Positions 8,711-18,684 of a stretch of 64,000 bases of DNA are shown piece by piece (position 1 is the stretch's first letter; the number at the start of each line of letters is the position of its first letter). Source of the stretch: Glaciecola nitratireducens FR1064. GTDB lineage: Bacteria; Pseudomonadota; Gammaproteobacteria; Enterobacterales; Alteromonadaceae. The stretch lies in the NCBI RefSeq assembly GCF_000226565.1, contig NC_016041.1:682001-746000 (forward strand). The letters run 5' to 3'. The notes beneath the pieces were generated by a model, which saw nothing but the letters and a program-made list of their open reading frames with translations, made no database searches and was not told the DNA's origin. Both the position numbers and the translations under genes were made by a program.

Positions 8711-10586
8711 AAAGTTAAGCTCCGCTAAAGAGTTACGTCGCGTTATCGCAAGCATCGGTGACCAGATTTGCGATACCTTGGATAATAATTTTGACATACA
8801 CGTTCGCACCGATACTGAGGATATACAAGGCCAAAAACTTGCTGTATTAGTCAACTTTCTGTTAGAAAAAGTGCGCCGTCATATCGATAAATTTAAAGTT
8901 CTTGCAGAGCAGCAAGAAGAGAAGATAGCTGAACGCACTCAAATTTTGAACTTGGTAATAGAGGGCTCTAGTGACACCGTTTGGATTTGGGATTTAAAAA
9001 CAAATAAAATTGAATTTTCATCGCACTGGAATTCGTTAGTTTCGAATGACAATTATGACGCTAATATGCCGCTGCAAAACTGGTTTAATCTGGTTCATCC
9101 TAACGACATAGTGTCGCTCAGAGCGTCGATTGAAGAAGCAAAAAAATCTCAAAAAACACAGCTTCGAAACGAATATCGCTTAAAAACACAGGATGGCAGT
9201 TACCGCTGGATGTTGTGTCGTGGCGCATGTCAATTTGATGAACATGGCAATGCTAGCGTGCTAGCGGGGACGCAAACCGATATTAGTGAGCTACGCTCTC
9301 GCGACCAAGCTTCGGGATTACCGAACGAATCATCTTTACTCGAATTTTTACAAGATCAGCTAGACCAAAAGCAAGCGGTAACGCTTTACTTTATACACGT
9401 AAAGCAATACAGCAACTTAAGCCAATTAGTGGAACCTGAGATGGTCAATCCTTTTAGAGCGCTAGTAGTCAAACGCTTGTCAACGATTGCAGCGAAAGGA
9501 ACCATGCTTGCTAAACTGACCGGCGATATATTCGCGATTACGGGTACTGCAGACAATAAGTTAACAAAAAGAATCTGTGGCCTTATAGTCGACCAATTCG
9601 AGCAACCTTTCAATGTTGATTACAATGTGAAGCACTACTTGTCGGTATCGGTAGGCGCCGTGGGGTCAACTGAAATTAGCACATCGAGCACAACAGAATT
9701 GCTTAAGTGCGCTTCAGCAGCTTTGCGAGAGAGCAGAAAATCGAATGGTGTGTACGTTTATGATAAAGCGATTCATGAAAAAATTGCTCGCCTGGCGTTG
9801 GTCGAACGCGAATTAAGAAAAGCCATCAGTAATGGAGAGTTACAAGTGTATTTGCAGCCCATTGTGCAAACCTCTACTCACGATATTGTTGGCTTCGAAG
9901 CCTTGGCTCGATTCATACATCCAACCATTGGATTTGTTCCGCCCGATGAGTTTATTCCTATCGCAGAGCAAAGCGGGCTAATGGTTGACCTAGGCGACTC
10001 CGTAATCAAACAATCAGTGCAAATGGTAAAAAAACTGCAAAACGGTGCGATGAAAGGAAAAGCGTTTTACGTTGCGATCAATGTTTCTGCGAAGCAGTTT
10101 GAAGGTCACAGCTTAGCGAATAAAGTAGTCAGTTTGCTACAGCAGCATCAACTGCCAACAAGCTCCATTCGTCTAGAGGTAACCGAGACCGCCATTATGC
10201 AAGACATGGATATGGCATTAAATGAGTTAAGCGCGTTACGAGAGAATGGCATTAAGATCGCGTTGGATGATTTTGGTACCGGCTATTCTTCGCTTAGTTA
10301 TCTACAAACTTTACCTATCGATGTATTGAAAATAGATCGCAGTTTTGTAACAGATTTAGATACGCAGGAGAATAAAGCCGCCATTATAAAAACAGTGTTT
10401 GGCTTAGCAAATTTACTGTCTCTTGATGTGGTGGCTGAAGGCGTTGAAACTGAAGCTGAGCTAAAAACCATTGAATCGATTGGCACAATGAACATTCAGG
10501 GATATTACTTCAGCGCACCGCTTCCATGGGAGAAAATAAACGCGTTTATTGATTCTTATTTAAATATAGAAATTGGTTCATCATAA
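8703..10586 (+). CDS. PAS-GGDEF-EAL protein, probable c-di-GMP phosphodiesterase
   Basis: 627 residues without membrane segments. In order: an N-terminal helical region (1-80), a PAS domain (about 83-195), a GGDEF domain in which the signature is TGDIF (273-277), and an EAL domain starting near 365. The EAL domain keeps E399-A-L, DDFGTGYSSL, LKIDRSFV and EGVETE, so c-di-GMP hydrolysis is expected. The GGDEF domain is unlikely to be a cyclase and may be regulatory. The ATG lies inside the last codons of the H-NOX gene, which fits known H-NOX control of associated c-di-GMP enzymes in Shewanella and Legionella. Confidence 0.9.
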   Translation: MIKKLSSAKELRRVIASIGDQICDTLDNNFDIHVRTDTEDIQGQKLAVLVNFLLEKVRRHIDKFKVLAEQQEEKIAERTQILNLVIEGSSDTVWIWDLKTNKIEFSSHWNSLVSNDNYDANMPLQNWFNLVHPNDIVSLRASIEEAKKSQKTQLRNEYRLKTQDGSYRWMLCRGACQFDEHGNASVLAGTQTDISELRSRDQASGLPNESSLLEFLQDQLDQKQAVTLYFIHVKQYSNLSQLVEPEMVNPFRALVVKRLSTIAAKGTMLAKLTGDIFAITGTADNKLTKRICGLIVDQFEQPFNVDYNVKHYLSVSVGAVGSTEISTSSTTELLKCASAALRESRKSNGVYVYDKAIHEKIARLALVERELRKAISNGELQVYLQPIVQTSTHDIVGFEALARFIHPTIGFVPPDEFIPIAEQSGLMVDLGDSVIKQSVQMVKKLQNGAMKGKAFYVAINVSAKQFEGHSLANKVVSLLQQHQLPTSSIRLEVTETAIMQDMDMALNELSALRENGIKIALDDFGTGYSSLSYLQTLPIDVLKIDRSFVTDLDTQENKAAIIKTVFGLANLLSLDVVAEGVETEAELKTIESIGTMNIQGYYFSAPLPWEKINAFIDSYLNIEIGSS

Positions 10587-10915
10587 TCAGCATTGCGGCC
10601 ATTGCACATTGCTTCCTGTAAGTCCGGTTCACGCCACTTCTTGTCTACGACATCTGCACTTCAAGCCTTATCATTGTTCGGCGACGTTTTATCTTGAGGT
10701 ATTTAGCGTTTGCGGAACTTGATGTCACATGGCGCGTTTATTGCAAACTTTTTCAATAGGCCTCACCCAAGCGTAAGTTTATTTATTAGCCCTTATATCA
10801 TTAATAGCTGACCAAGAATGACTATCCATGATCATCTTGTCTAATAAAGAACAACGTTCAACAGATGAAAAATAAATACGACCCAAAATGGGTTAAACTA
10901 CAAACAGGAATTAAA
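10587..10915. other. Gene-free stretch before the DUF4382 gene
   Basis: 329 bases. Apart from the ribosome site AGGAA (10906-10910) of the next gene, nothing was recognised here. Confidence 0.4.
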
Positions 10916-11929
10916 ATGAATAAAACGACGCTAGCCCTTATTATATCAGCAGTTTTAGTACAAGGCTGTGGCGGTGATTCAGACAACACAGCGCTAAATG
11001 CGCCTAGTTTTAGTTTATCGGTGAGTGATGCGCCGGTTGAAAATGCGGTCACTGTAGTGGCATGCTTTAGTCAAATAGAGCTTAAATCATCAGACAGCGC
11101 TAATAATCAAACGTTTCTTATAGGCGACACTATAGGAACGGCTACCGCAAACGATTTATGTACAGACAGTAACAATGCCATTGTTGCAAATACTCGAGGC
11201 ATAGACCTCTTATCTTTTACTGGTGCTGATAGCACTGAACTACTAAATAACATTGAAATAAATCCGGGCAACTACAATCAAATAAGATTAGTGATGAGTC
11301 CACTATCCTATGCCACCGTTGACTTAGATAAAGACGGTATCGAAGATGACAACGACCAAGACGGACGCGCCGATAGGATCCCTATTAGAGTGCCGTCAAA
11401 CGAATTAAAATTGGACGGCTTCACCGCAACTTTAGGCGGTATAACCGACCTCACCGTTGAGTTCGATTTGCGCAAAGGAATGACAAATCCCGTTGGTCAG
11501 GAAGGTTATATCCTTAAACCTCGCGGTGTGCGGATCGTCGATAACACAGAATCAGGGCATATTGAAGGTACGGTAAGTGAAGCACTTTTAATGAATAATA
11601 TGTGTGATGTGATGCCGGAGGATTTAAGCGAGACTGTTGCTAGTGTATACGTGTATCAAGGGATCAATTTAGACACTACTGAATTAGCTGACAATGGCGG
11701 AGCAGAGAGTATTGAATCCTTAACTAGTGCGCCGGTTCTTTTTGATGGCGCAACAAGCTATAGCTTCGAGATAGGCTTTATAAGCGCTGGTGATTATACC
11801 CTTGCACTTACTTGCTCAACAGATACAGATCCAGAAGGTGATGATGATATTGAGTTTATAGCAATAACTGAAACAAACGTCGGTGAAGACGGCTCAACCA
11901 CTGACGTTAGCTTTGCAGTTCCAGAATAG
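10916..11929 (+). CDS. DUF4382 lipoprotein
   Basis: A 337-residue exported lipoprotein. From the ATG at 10916 the protein starts with a short basic region and a hydrophobic core ending at the lipobox LVQGC, so Cys18 would be lipidated. The AGGAA site 5 bases upstream supports this start over an in-frame ATG at 10865. The mature N-terminus (FSLSVSDAPVENAVTVVACFSQIELK) is typical of DUF4382. An acidic stretch around DLDKDGIEDDNDQDG resembles calcium-binding repeats. The C-terminal half may be a second beta-sandwich domain. The function is unknown, and no genetic partner is apparent. Confidence 0.8.
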   Translation: MNKTTLALIISAVLVQGCGGDSDNTALNAPSFSLSVSDAPVENAVTVVACFSQIELKSSDSANNQTFLIGDTIGTATANDLCTDSNNAIVANTRGIDLLSFTGADSTELLNNIEINPGNYNQIRLVMSPLSYATVDLDKDGIEDDNDQDGRADRIPIRVPSNELKLDGFTATLGGITDLTVEFDLRKGMTNPVGQEGYILKPRGVRIVDNTESGHIEGTVSEALLMNNMCDVMPEDLSETVASVYVYQGINLDTTELADNGGAESIESLTSAPVLFDGATSYSFEIGFISAGDYTLALTCSTDTDPEGDDDIEFIAITETNVGEDGSTTDVSFAVPE

Positions 11930-11948
11930 ATCGGGCTGTAAGGCCGCA

Positions 11949-11984
11949 GCAACGGTATTGAAATTAAAATTTTAATACCGTTGC
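11949..11984. terminator. Hairpin between convergent genes
   Basis: The arms GCAACGGTATT (11949-11959) and AATACCGTTGC (11974-11984) pair perfectly over 11 bases, 19 bases after the DUF4382 stop. There is no immediate T tract, so it is a terminator-like hairpin. The remaining bases to 12308 show nothing recognisable. Confidence 0.55.
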
Positions 11985-12308
11985 TAGTGTCTCTTTTGAG
12001 CTACATCCTTTTCAATATTGCTATATGCGCTTGAAAGCTAGCGAAAGAGCGCAAATGGAAAAAATATAAGTCCTCAGTTTTTGAATCGCATCAAACTATG
12101 TTGCTTTCATGAAACACATTCTGGTGCGTCTCCAAATTAATTGTATGAAAAACAGACGTCTAAGTTTAACTTCCCTCGTTATCAGCCTAATATATTCGTC
12201 AGGCTTAAATCTCTCCCTAAATATAGTCTCCTTCGAGCGAATTGCGGATTATTGAACATGTTGTCCCAAAAGCTCCGCTGCGTAAAACATTAGCTTAATT
12301 TGGGAATA

Positions 12309-13520
12309 CTAATTAATCACTTTTGCACGTTCAGGTGAAGGCGCAATAGCTGCTTCTGAGTCAATTGCAAAGTCAAGCTGCACTAATACATTTTGATGCC
12401 CCTGCGCAGATGGATTGTATTGCCATTTAGCTAGCGACTTTTTTGCCTCGCGGTCAAATATGCCTTCAGGAGTCGAATTTACAACACTTATGTTCGATGT
12501 AGTTCCTGTCGAAGTAATATCAAATTTTAGTACTACGCTACCACTAACTCCCTTTTCAGCGGCGTGAGCTGGGTATGCTGGTGCAACCCGCAATATAGGT
12601 GCAACATGATCTGCTTTACTTTCTTCTTGTGTCGCTGATTTTGCAATAGCTAAAGTGCTGAGCATGCAAGCTGCTGCTAATAACAGACCGCTTTTGGCAA
12701 TTTTGGAATTTTTTCCATTGTGTTTAATATGAGTAAGTCTCTGTAATATCATGTTTTTATCTCCGTAGTGTGAATAAGCCATTAGTGTTGCAGGCGACTT
12801 TGCCGCACAACTTACTAGGGCTTTGCTGTATAGAATGTGTTGTTCGATAGTTTTATTGTTAAGGACACGCTCATCGCAAGAAAGCTCTTGTAAACGACGG
12901 AAACTGCCATATGCAAGCCAAGCAATTGGGTTAAACCACAGTAAAACAGTGAGTAAAAGGAACAGGCTGTTACTCAAATTATCTTTGCGCTGAATGTGAA
13001 TGGACTCATGTTCTAAAATCAGCGTTAGTGAGTTCTCGGTGAATTGTTTGTCGTAGTTTGTAGGAAGTGCGAGTTTGCTGTTAAAGAGGCCTATTACCAT
13101 GGGCGTTTTAATTGCATTGCTCACGAATGTGCTGTTTACATTGCTTCCTTTGAAGGGGTTTTTGAGTGCAATAGGGCATAAATCTAATTTGCCAATAAAA
13201 CGCATATGTACAATCAATATGTAAACCAGCAGCAATATAGTGATCGCAAAATATGCATATACCCACTCCCAATTATCGCTACTCAAGTAATTAGTGTTTG
13301 GCGAAATTAGATAGTAACTAATTTGATTATTTTGTAAGGGCTTAAAACTGTCTGGTAAATTACTTATCATCATGGCGAAAGGAATTATTAAAACAAGTTT
13401 GTAGACAAAGCTTGGGCTAAGTGCTTTTAAAAAGAATCGTTCCAACAAAACAATTGTCAGCAGTAATGCGCTTAGCAAAAATTGCTGCTCGATAAGCCAA
13501 ATGAAAAAAGTATGCGACAT
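12309..13520 (-). CDS. M56 (BlaR1/MecR1-like) membrane metallopeptidase with TonB-type C-terminus
   Basis: 403 residues. The N-terminal part has about four membrane segments and the zinc protease signature HESIH (171-175) with a downstream ELSCDERV (Glu212 and Asp216 region). This is the M56 fold that cleaves a BlaI-type repressor. Another hydrophobic segment lies near 278-293. The C-terminus (about 305-395) resembles the TonB periplasmic domain (APAYPAHAAEKGVSGSVVLKFDI). The penicillin-binding sensor domain of true BlaR1 is absent, so a beta-lactam signal is not implied. It lies 10 bases after the BlaI-like repressor gene. Confidence 0.85.
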   Translation of the reverse strand: MSHTFFIWLIEQQFLLSALLLTIVLLERFFLKALSPSFVYKLVLIIPFAMMISNLPDSFKPLQNNQISYYLISPNTNYLSSDNWEWVYAYFAITILLLVYILIVHMRFIGKLDLCPIALKNPFKGSNVNSTFVSNAIKTPMVIGLFNSKLALPTNYDKQFTENSLTLILEHESIHIQRKDNLSNSLFLLLTVLLWFNPIAWLAYGSFRRLQELSCDERVLNNKTIEQHILYSKALVSCAAKSPATLMAYSHYGDKNMILQRLTHIKHNGKNSKIAKSGLLLAAACMLSTLAIAKSATQEESKADHVAPILRVAPAYPAHAAEKGVSGSVVLKFDITSTGTTSNISVVNSTPEGIFDREAKKSLAKWQYNPSAQGHQNVLVQLDFAIDSEAAIAPSPERAKVIN

Positions 13521-13530
13521 GCTAGGTTCC

Positions 13531-13908
13531 TTATTTTTTCTGATTATCTTCCCAATCAGTAATTACTTTTTTTAAATCGTTAATATCTTGTTGAGATAAT
13601 TCTTGTGATTTTGCAAAACCGCTAACCAAAGGGGCAATTCGGCCACTAAAAAGTCGCTCTATAAAATTACGGCTTTCTTTGAGGGTATAATCAGCACGCT
13701 CAATGGTGGGGGAGTAAATATATAAGCGACCTTGTTTATTGAAGCTAACGGCTCCTTTTTTATGCAATCTGCTGAGCAAGGATTTTATCGTCTTTTCATG
13801 CCACTGTTTTTCGTCACTGATACGTTCAATGATTTCGCTCGCGCTAGCGGGATAATTTGTCCAAAGTGCGTCGAGTACTTCAAATTCTGCTTTAGAAAGT
13901 TCTATCAA
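13531..13908 (-). CDS. BlaI/MecI-family transcriptional repressor
   Basis: 125 residues with the winged-helix start typical of the family (LSKAEFEVLDALWTNYPASASEIIERI) and the recognition segment EKTIKSLLSRLHKKGAVSF. It is predicted to dimerise, bind palindromes of the TACA-TGTA type, and be inactivated by cleavage by the adjacent M56 peptidase. The start codon is TTG with AGG upstream. Two matching operators lie immediately upstream (see 13920-13969), so the pair is probably autoregulated. No beta-lactamase gene is adjacent. Confidence 0.88.
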   Translation of the reverse strand: MIELSKAEFEVLDALWTNYPASASEIIERISDEKQWHEKTIKSLLSRLHKKGAVSFNKQGRLYIYSPTIERADYTLKESRNFIERLFSGRIAPLVSGFAKSQELSQQDINDLKKVITDWEDNQKK

Positions 13909-13919
13909 TTTTTATCGCC

Positions 13920-13969
13920 TACAAATGTAATCAATGATTTTAGATTACACTTGTAATCAACTAATGCAA
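13920..13969 (-). promoter_or_regulatory. Promoter with two BlaI-type operators
   Basis: On the minus strand a TTGCAT box (13964-13969) and a TAATCT box (13942-13947) are 16 bases apart. A near-perfect palindrome with arms GATTACA and TGTAATC (13943-13958) covers the spacer and -10 box. A second palindrome TACAAATGTA (13920-13929) lies by the ribosome site. Both fit the TACA/TGTA operator pattern of BlaI/MecI. The centres are 26 bases apart. Confidence 0.75.
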
Positions 13970-14348
13970 GTTTTTTTTATAATAAATATTACTTCAAGGC
14001 GTTTAAGGTGAAGGTATGTTCTTTGTGCTTATCACATTAGAAATTATTGAGACTAGTAGCAATTGTCAATCGTCATGTATCCTTCAAACTTAGTTAGCTT
14101 TGACTGTTATATGGCAATTCCTGCCATACTTTATCTACCCAATCTGATACATCCTATGTCGTTACCGTCTTCGCGGTTTGCCACAAAATATCCTGCAATA
14201 ACTGCAAATTTGACGACTATTTTACGCTATATTAGAGCTGGTAATTCTTCGTTACATTTGAGTTTTACTGAACCAGCTCTTGCTTTTCATCAATTTTTGA
14301 TTAAAGGTCAACTTCATATTTTGGTTACACAAATAAAGGGAAGCATCT
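13970..14348. other. Gene-free stretch before the copper chaperone
   Basis: 379 bases. An open frame from 14063 runs through here into the next gene out of frame, but its composition does not look like a real protein. Only the ribosome site AGGGAAG just before 14349 was recognised. Confidence 0.4.
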
Positions 14349-14822
14349 ATGCCTCAATTAAAAAGAAGCCTGCTTGTTTTGTCTGCTTTAGTTATTTTCA
14401 TGGCATATTCAGGACTGTCTTTTGCACACGAACATAAACAAGCAAAAGGTAAGGTTACTGTTGAAAATGCTTGGGCACGCGCAACGTTTGCCCTTGCGAA
14501 AACGGGGGCAGTGTATTTGAGTATTGATAATCAGAGTGAAAATAATCTTAAGCTTTTATCGGTTAGTGTTGATTCCACAGTGGCGAGTGATGCTCAACTT
14601 CACGAAACTCAGATGGAAGAGGAAATGATGCAAATGCGTGAAGCAACGGACGGATTCGAAATTCCTTCTGGTTCTACCCTTGAATTTTCGCCCGGTGGGA
14701 AGCATATCATGCTTATGGGACTCGAAAAGCCACTTACAACAGGCGAGCAATTCGTATTGTCGCTGAGGTTTGAAAATAACAAAGTGATACGAGTTCCGAT
14801 CGAAGTAAAAGATGCTCGATAA
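14349..14822 (+). CDS. PCuAC-type periplasmic copper chaperone
   Basis: 157 residues with a signal peptide ending near SFA-HEH. The cupredoxin-like PCuAC (DUF461) fold is recognisable from VENAWARATFALAKTGAVYLSIDN. The copper ligands are visible as H-x3-M in HETQM, a nearby Met cluster, and HIM in GGKHIMLMG, the usual His/Met Cu(I) site. Family role: delivering copper to the CuA site of cytochrome c oxidase or buffering periplasmic copper. No oxidase gene is adjacent. A dps gene follows 53 bases downstream. Confidence 0.88.
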   Translation: MPQLKRSLLVLSALVIFMAYSGLSFAHEHKQAKGKVTVENAWARATFALAKTGAVYLSIDNQSENNLKLLSVSVDSTVASDAQLHETQMEEEMMQMREATDGFEIPSGSTLEFSPGGKHIMLMGLEKPLTTGEQFVLSLRFENNKVIRVPIEVKDAR

Positions 14823-14875
14823 AAGATGCTCTGTAGCAAAGGAGCATAATTAGTTAGCAAACTGGAGAATAAAGA

Positions 14876-15343
14876 ATGAGTCAAATAGATATTGGAATTA
14901 GCGAAGGAAGTCGACAAGAAATTGCTCAAGGTTTAAAAAAGCTTTTAGCGGACTCATACACATTGTATCTGCAAACCCACAATTTCCATTGGAATGTCAC
15001 TGGCCCGCAATTTCGTGAGCTGCACTTGATGTTTGAAGAACATTACACAGAGCTTGCCATAGCCGTGGATGACATTGCAGAGCGCATTAGAACCTTAGGT
15101 TTTACTGCCCCAGGTACCTACCGTGCGTTTGCAGAGCTCAGTAGTGTAAAAGAAATTGACGGTGTACCCGAAGCCAAAGAGATGGTGACTATTCTGATGC
15201 AGGCGCATGAGACAGTGGTTCGTACATCCAGAGAAGTACTGAAGATTGCCCAAGAGGCTGATGATGAGTCGAGCGCTTCACTCATAGGGGATCGCATGCG
15301 AGTTCATGAAAAAACAGCTTGGATGCTGCGCGCTACACTCTAG
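14876..15343 (+). CDS. dps: Dps-family ferritin-like protein
   Basis: 155 residues of the Dps/MrgA mini-ferritin family, a dodecamer that oxidises and stores iron and protects DNA. The ferroxidase segment is seen in [10 protein letters not shown], followed by the acidic helix [19 protein letters not shown], which supplies the inter-subunit metal ligands. Length and layout are normal. A GGAG ribosome site precedes the ATG. The N-terminus has few lysines, so DNA binding by a basic tail is not obvious. Confidence 0.92.
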   Translation: MSQIDIGISEGSRQEIAQGLKKLLADSYTLYLQTHNFHWNVTGPQFRELHLMFEEHYTELAIAVDDIAERIRTLGFTAPGTYRAFAELSSVKEIDGVPEAKEMVTILMQAHETVVRTSREVLKIAQEADDESSASLIGDRMRVHEKTAWMLRATL

Positions 15344-15506
15344 AAAATAAACAATCATAGCAACGGTGGCGCACGCTATACAGCAGAAAGGCTGTGATAG
15401 TCTGCGCCCTCGTGCTAAAAAACAATCTCCTTTTCTAAGCGAGTTGTCCACACAAGCCTTTCATGCGATTTGGTTTCTTTCAACGAGAAACTCTGTTTAT
15501 TGAGCC

Positions 15507-15818
15507 CTAGCTTTTAAGCGAGATCTTGCCAACCAAGATATCTTTAAACATAACCCAATCGCCCATTAAGCTATATAACGGGTATTGAAACGTGGCCGGC
15601 TTGTTGTGTTCGTAGAAAAAGTGTCCTACCCAAGCAAAACCATACCCAATAACGGGAATAAACCAGAGTAAAACTAATTGATTAGTTGTCACAGAATAGG
15701 CGATGAGCGCCAGCACGCACCATGAACCTATAAAGTGCAACAAGCGGCACGTGTTATTTTCATGCTCTGATAGGTAATACGGATAAAATTCACTGAAGCT
15801 ATTATATTTTTTGTCCAT
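15507..15818 (-). CDS. DUF962 (Mpo1-like) membrane protein
   Basis: About 103 residues with the DUF962 opening YNSFSEFYPYYLSEHENNTCRLLHFIGSW, then two or three membrane segments and GYGFAWVGHFFYEHNKPATFQYPLYSLMGD. The histidines match the family, whose yeast member Mpo1 is an iron-dependent fatty acid alpha-dioxygenase. A bacterial role is unproven. An in-frame ATG at 15875 would add 19 residues, but it has no ribosome site, while the ATG at 15818 is preceded by GAGAG and gives the usual family start. Confidence 0.75.
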   Translation of the reverse strand: MDKKYNSFSEFYPYYLSEHENNTCRLLHFIGSWCVLALIAYSVTTNQLVLLWFIPVIGYGFAWVGHFFYEHNKPATFQYPLYSLMGDWVMFKDILVGKISLKS

Positions 15819-16006
15819 GTCACTCAATCTCTCTCTTTGTTCTAGTGTGATGTTAGCATATTCTTGCACATACACAATTTTGCTAAGAATTGAGACGCAG
15901 TGCTATTTAAACACACAGAACATTAAAAAGTGTCTACGAAACAGGTTGCTTTCCAAGAATAAAACCCAATAATTGTACGTATTCATAGATAGAAAGAAGT
16001 AGAGTT

Positions 16007-16867
16007 ATGTTGCCAGAAGCGAATGCGAATCAGATCGATATTACCTTAGAAAACTTCCAGCATGTTATTTTGGAAGAATCAAAAGCCAAATTGGTGATGA
16101 TTCAGTTTTGGGCGCCGTGGAGCGAGCCATGTGCTGAATTAGCGCCAGTCCTTCAGCATATTGCAGGTGAATACACGGGCGACTTATTGTATGCACGCGT
16201 TAACTGTGATGAACAACAAGAAATTGCAGGGCAATTTGGTATAAAAGGCTTACCTACGGTAATCCTTGTAAAAGACGGGCAACCTCTCGATGGCTTCGCA
16301 GGCCCCCAAGAAGAAAGCCAAATTCGTGAGATGCTAGATAAACACTTACCAAAAGCAGAAGATGGACTGTTGCAATCTGCCATTGAGTTGATTCAGCAGG
16401 GTAACTATCACGACGCTTTTACGTTTGCTAAGCAGGCGTTTGAATTAAACAGCGAACGTGCTGATATTCGCCTAACTATGGCAGATTGCTATGTTGAAGT
16501 GGGGCAGGCTGAAATGGCTAAACAGCTATTAGAGCAAGTGAAACTGGCTGACCAAGATGCAAAGTATCACGCAATTATGGGTAAAATTGAATTAGCTGAG
16601 CAGGCTGCAGATTCACCTGAAATTCAATTGCTTCAGGCCGAGCTTGATTCTGATCCCGACAACATGGAGATTAAAGTTAAACTTGCTGTTCAGCTTCATC
16701 AGGCGCATCGCACTGAAGAGGCCTTAGTATTGTTATTGTCTGTATTGCGAAAAGAGTTAGGCTTCGGTGACGCGAAAAAAATCACGTTGGATATGATCAA
16801 TGCGCTACCCGATGGTGCTCCCTTAAAATCAGAATATCGACGGAAAATATACAGTTTACTTTATTAG
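16007..16867 (+). CDS. cnoX: Thioredoxin-TPR co-chaperone (YbbN/CnoX-like)
   Basis: 286 residues. The N-terminal thioredoxin fold (about 8-115) has the active site WSEPC, so the first Cys is replaced by Ser. This SxxC arrangement also occurs in E. coli YbbN (CnoX, 284 residues). The C-terminal half (about 120-286) consists of TPR-like helices. Family knowledge: CnoX is a chaperedoxin that protects clients from oxidation and hands them to GroEL. Classical disulfide reduction is not expected. It is followed 13 bases later by a yjeT-like gene. Confidence 0.85.
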   Translation: MLPEANANQIDITLENFQHVILEESKAKLVMIQFWAPWSEPCAELAPVLQHIAGEYTGDLLYARVNCDEQQEIAGQFGIKGLPTVILVKDGQPLDGFAGPQEESQIREMLDKHLPKAEDGLLQSAIELIQQGNYHDAFTFAKQAFELNSERADIRLTMADCYVEVGQAEMAKQLLEQVKLADQDAKYHAIMGKIELAEQAADSPEIQLLQAELDSDPDNMEIKVKLAVQLHQAHRTEEALVLLLSVLRKELGFGDAKKITLDMINALPDGAPLKSEYRRKIYSLLY

Positions 16868-16880
16868 TGATGAACACTAG

Positions 16881-17075
16881 ATGTTAAACAGCATTCTTTT
16901 AGCTATTTGTTTTGTATTAATTGTTGAAGGATTGATGCCTTTAATTTTGCCGGACAAATGGAAGCAGTTTTTGATGCAAATGGCGCTGCAACCCAGTGAA
17001 TCCTTGCGGCGAATGGGTGGTGTGCTGGTGGTTATCGGTGCCATAAGTGCTTATTTCTTAATAATGAATGCATAA
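16881..17075 (+). CDS. yjeT: DUF2065 small membrane protein (YjeT-like)
   Basis: 64 residues forming two membrane helices (about 2-20 and 43-61) around GLMPLILPDKWKQFLMQM and SESLRRMGG, the DUF2065 pattern. The E. coli homologue yjeT also lies directly upstream of purA. The function is unknown. A terminator hairpin follows its stop. Confidence 0.85.
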   Translation: MLNSILLAICFVLIVEGLMPLILPDKWKQFLMQMALQPSESLRRMGGVLVVIGAISAYFLIMNA

Positions 17076-17080
17076 ATCGT

Positions 17081-17110
17081 AAATATGGGGTGATTTTTAC
17101 CTCATATTTT
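17081..17110 (+). terminator. Terminator between yjeT-like gene and purA
   Basis: An 11-pair stem (one G-T pair) joins 17081-17091 to 17099-17109 around the loop GATTTTT. An extended -10 like element TGCTAAAAT (17111-17119) begins immediately after it, suggesting purA has its own start there. No good -35 box was found. Confidence 0.65.
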
Positions 17111-17137
17111 TGCTAAAATCTCCGCCTAATTTCCTGA

Positions 17138-18448
<1,311 letters not shown>

Positions 18449-18505
18449 ACCATTTATCAGAACCGTCGTATAAACGGACGGTGATGTTGATTTTGAATGA
18501 CTAAA

Positions 18506-18535
18506 AAATGCTGACAATACGTCGGCATTTTTTTT
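18506..18535 (+). terminator. Rho-independent terminator after purA
   Basis: AAATGCTGAC (18506-18515) pairs with GTCGGCATTT (18521-18530) with one G-T pair around a 5-base loop, then a T tract. Confidence 0.9.
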
Positions 18536-18684
18536 AAATGCAGATTTCACGTTAATCAATAAATAGGGCTATAGGCTCTACTAAACGAAGGGTAAAGGCA
18601 TCTCTGCTACTTGCTTTACTTAAACGCTTTGCTAGGCTGTAGATAACGCCCGAATAATTGACACTATTTTTGAGAGCATAATTA

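Noticed and set aside
14063..14437. 124-residue open frame before and across the copper chaperone start
   Set aside because: It overlaps the well-supported PCuAC gene in another frame, has no ribosome site and no protein-like pattern.
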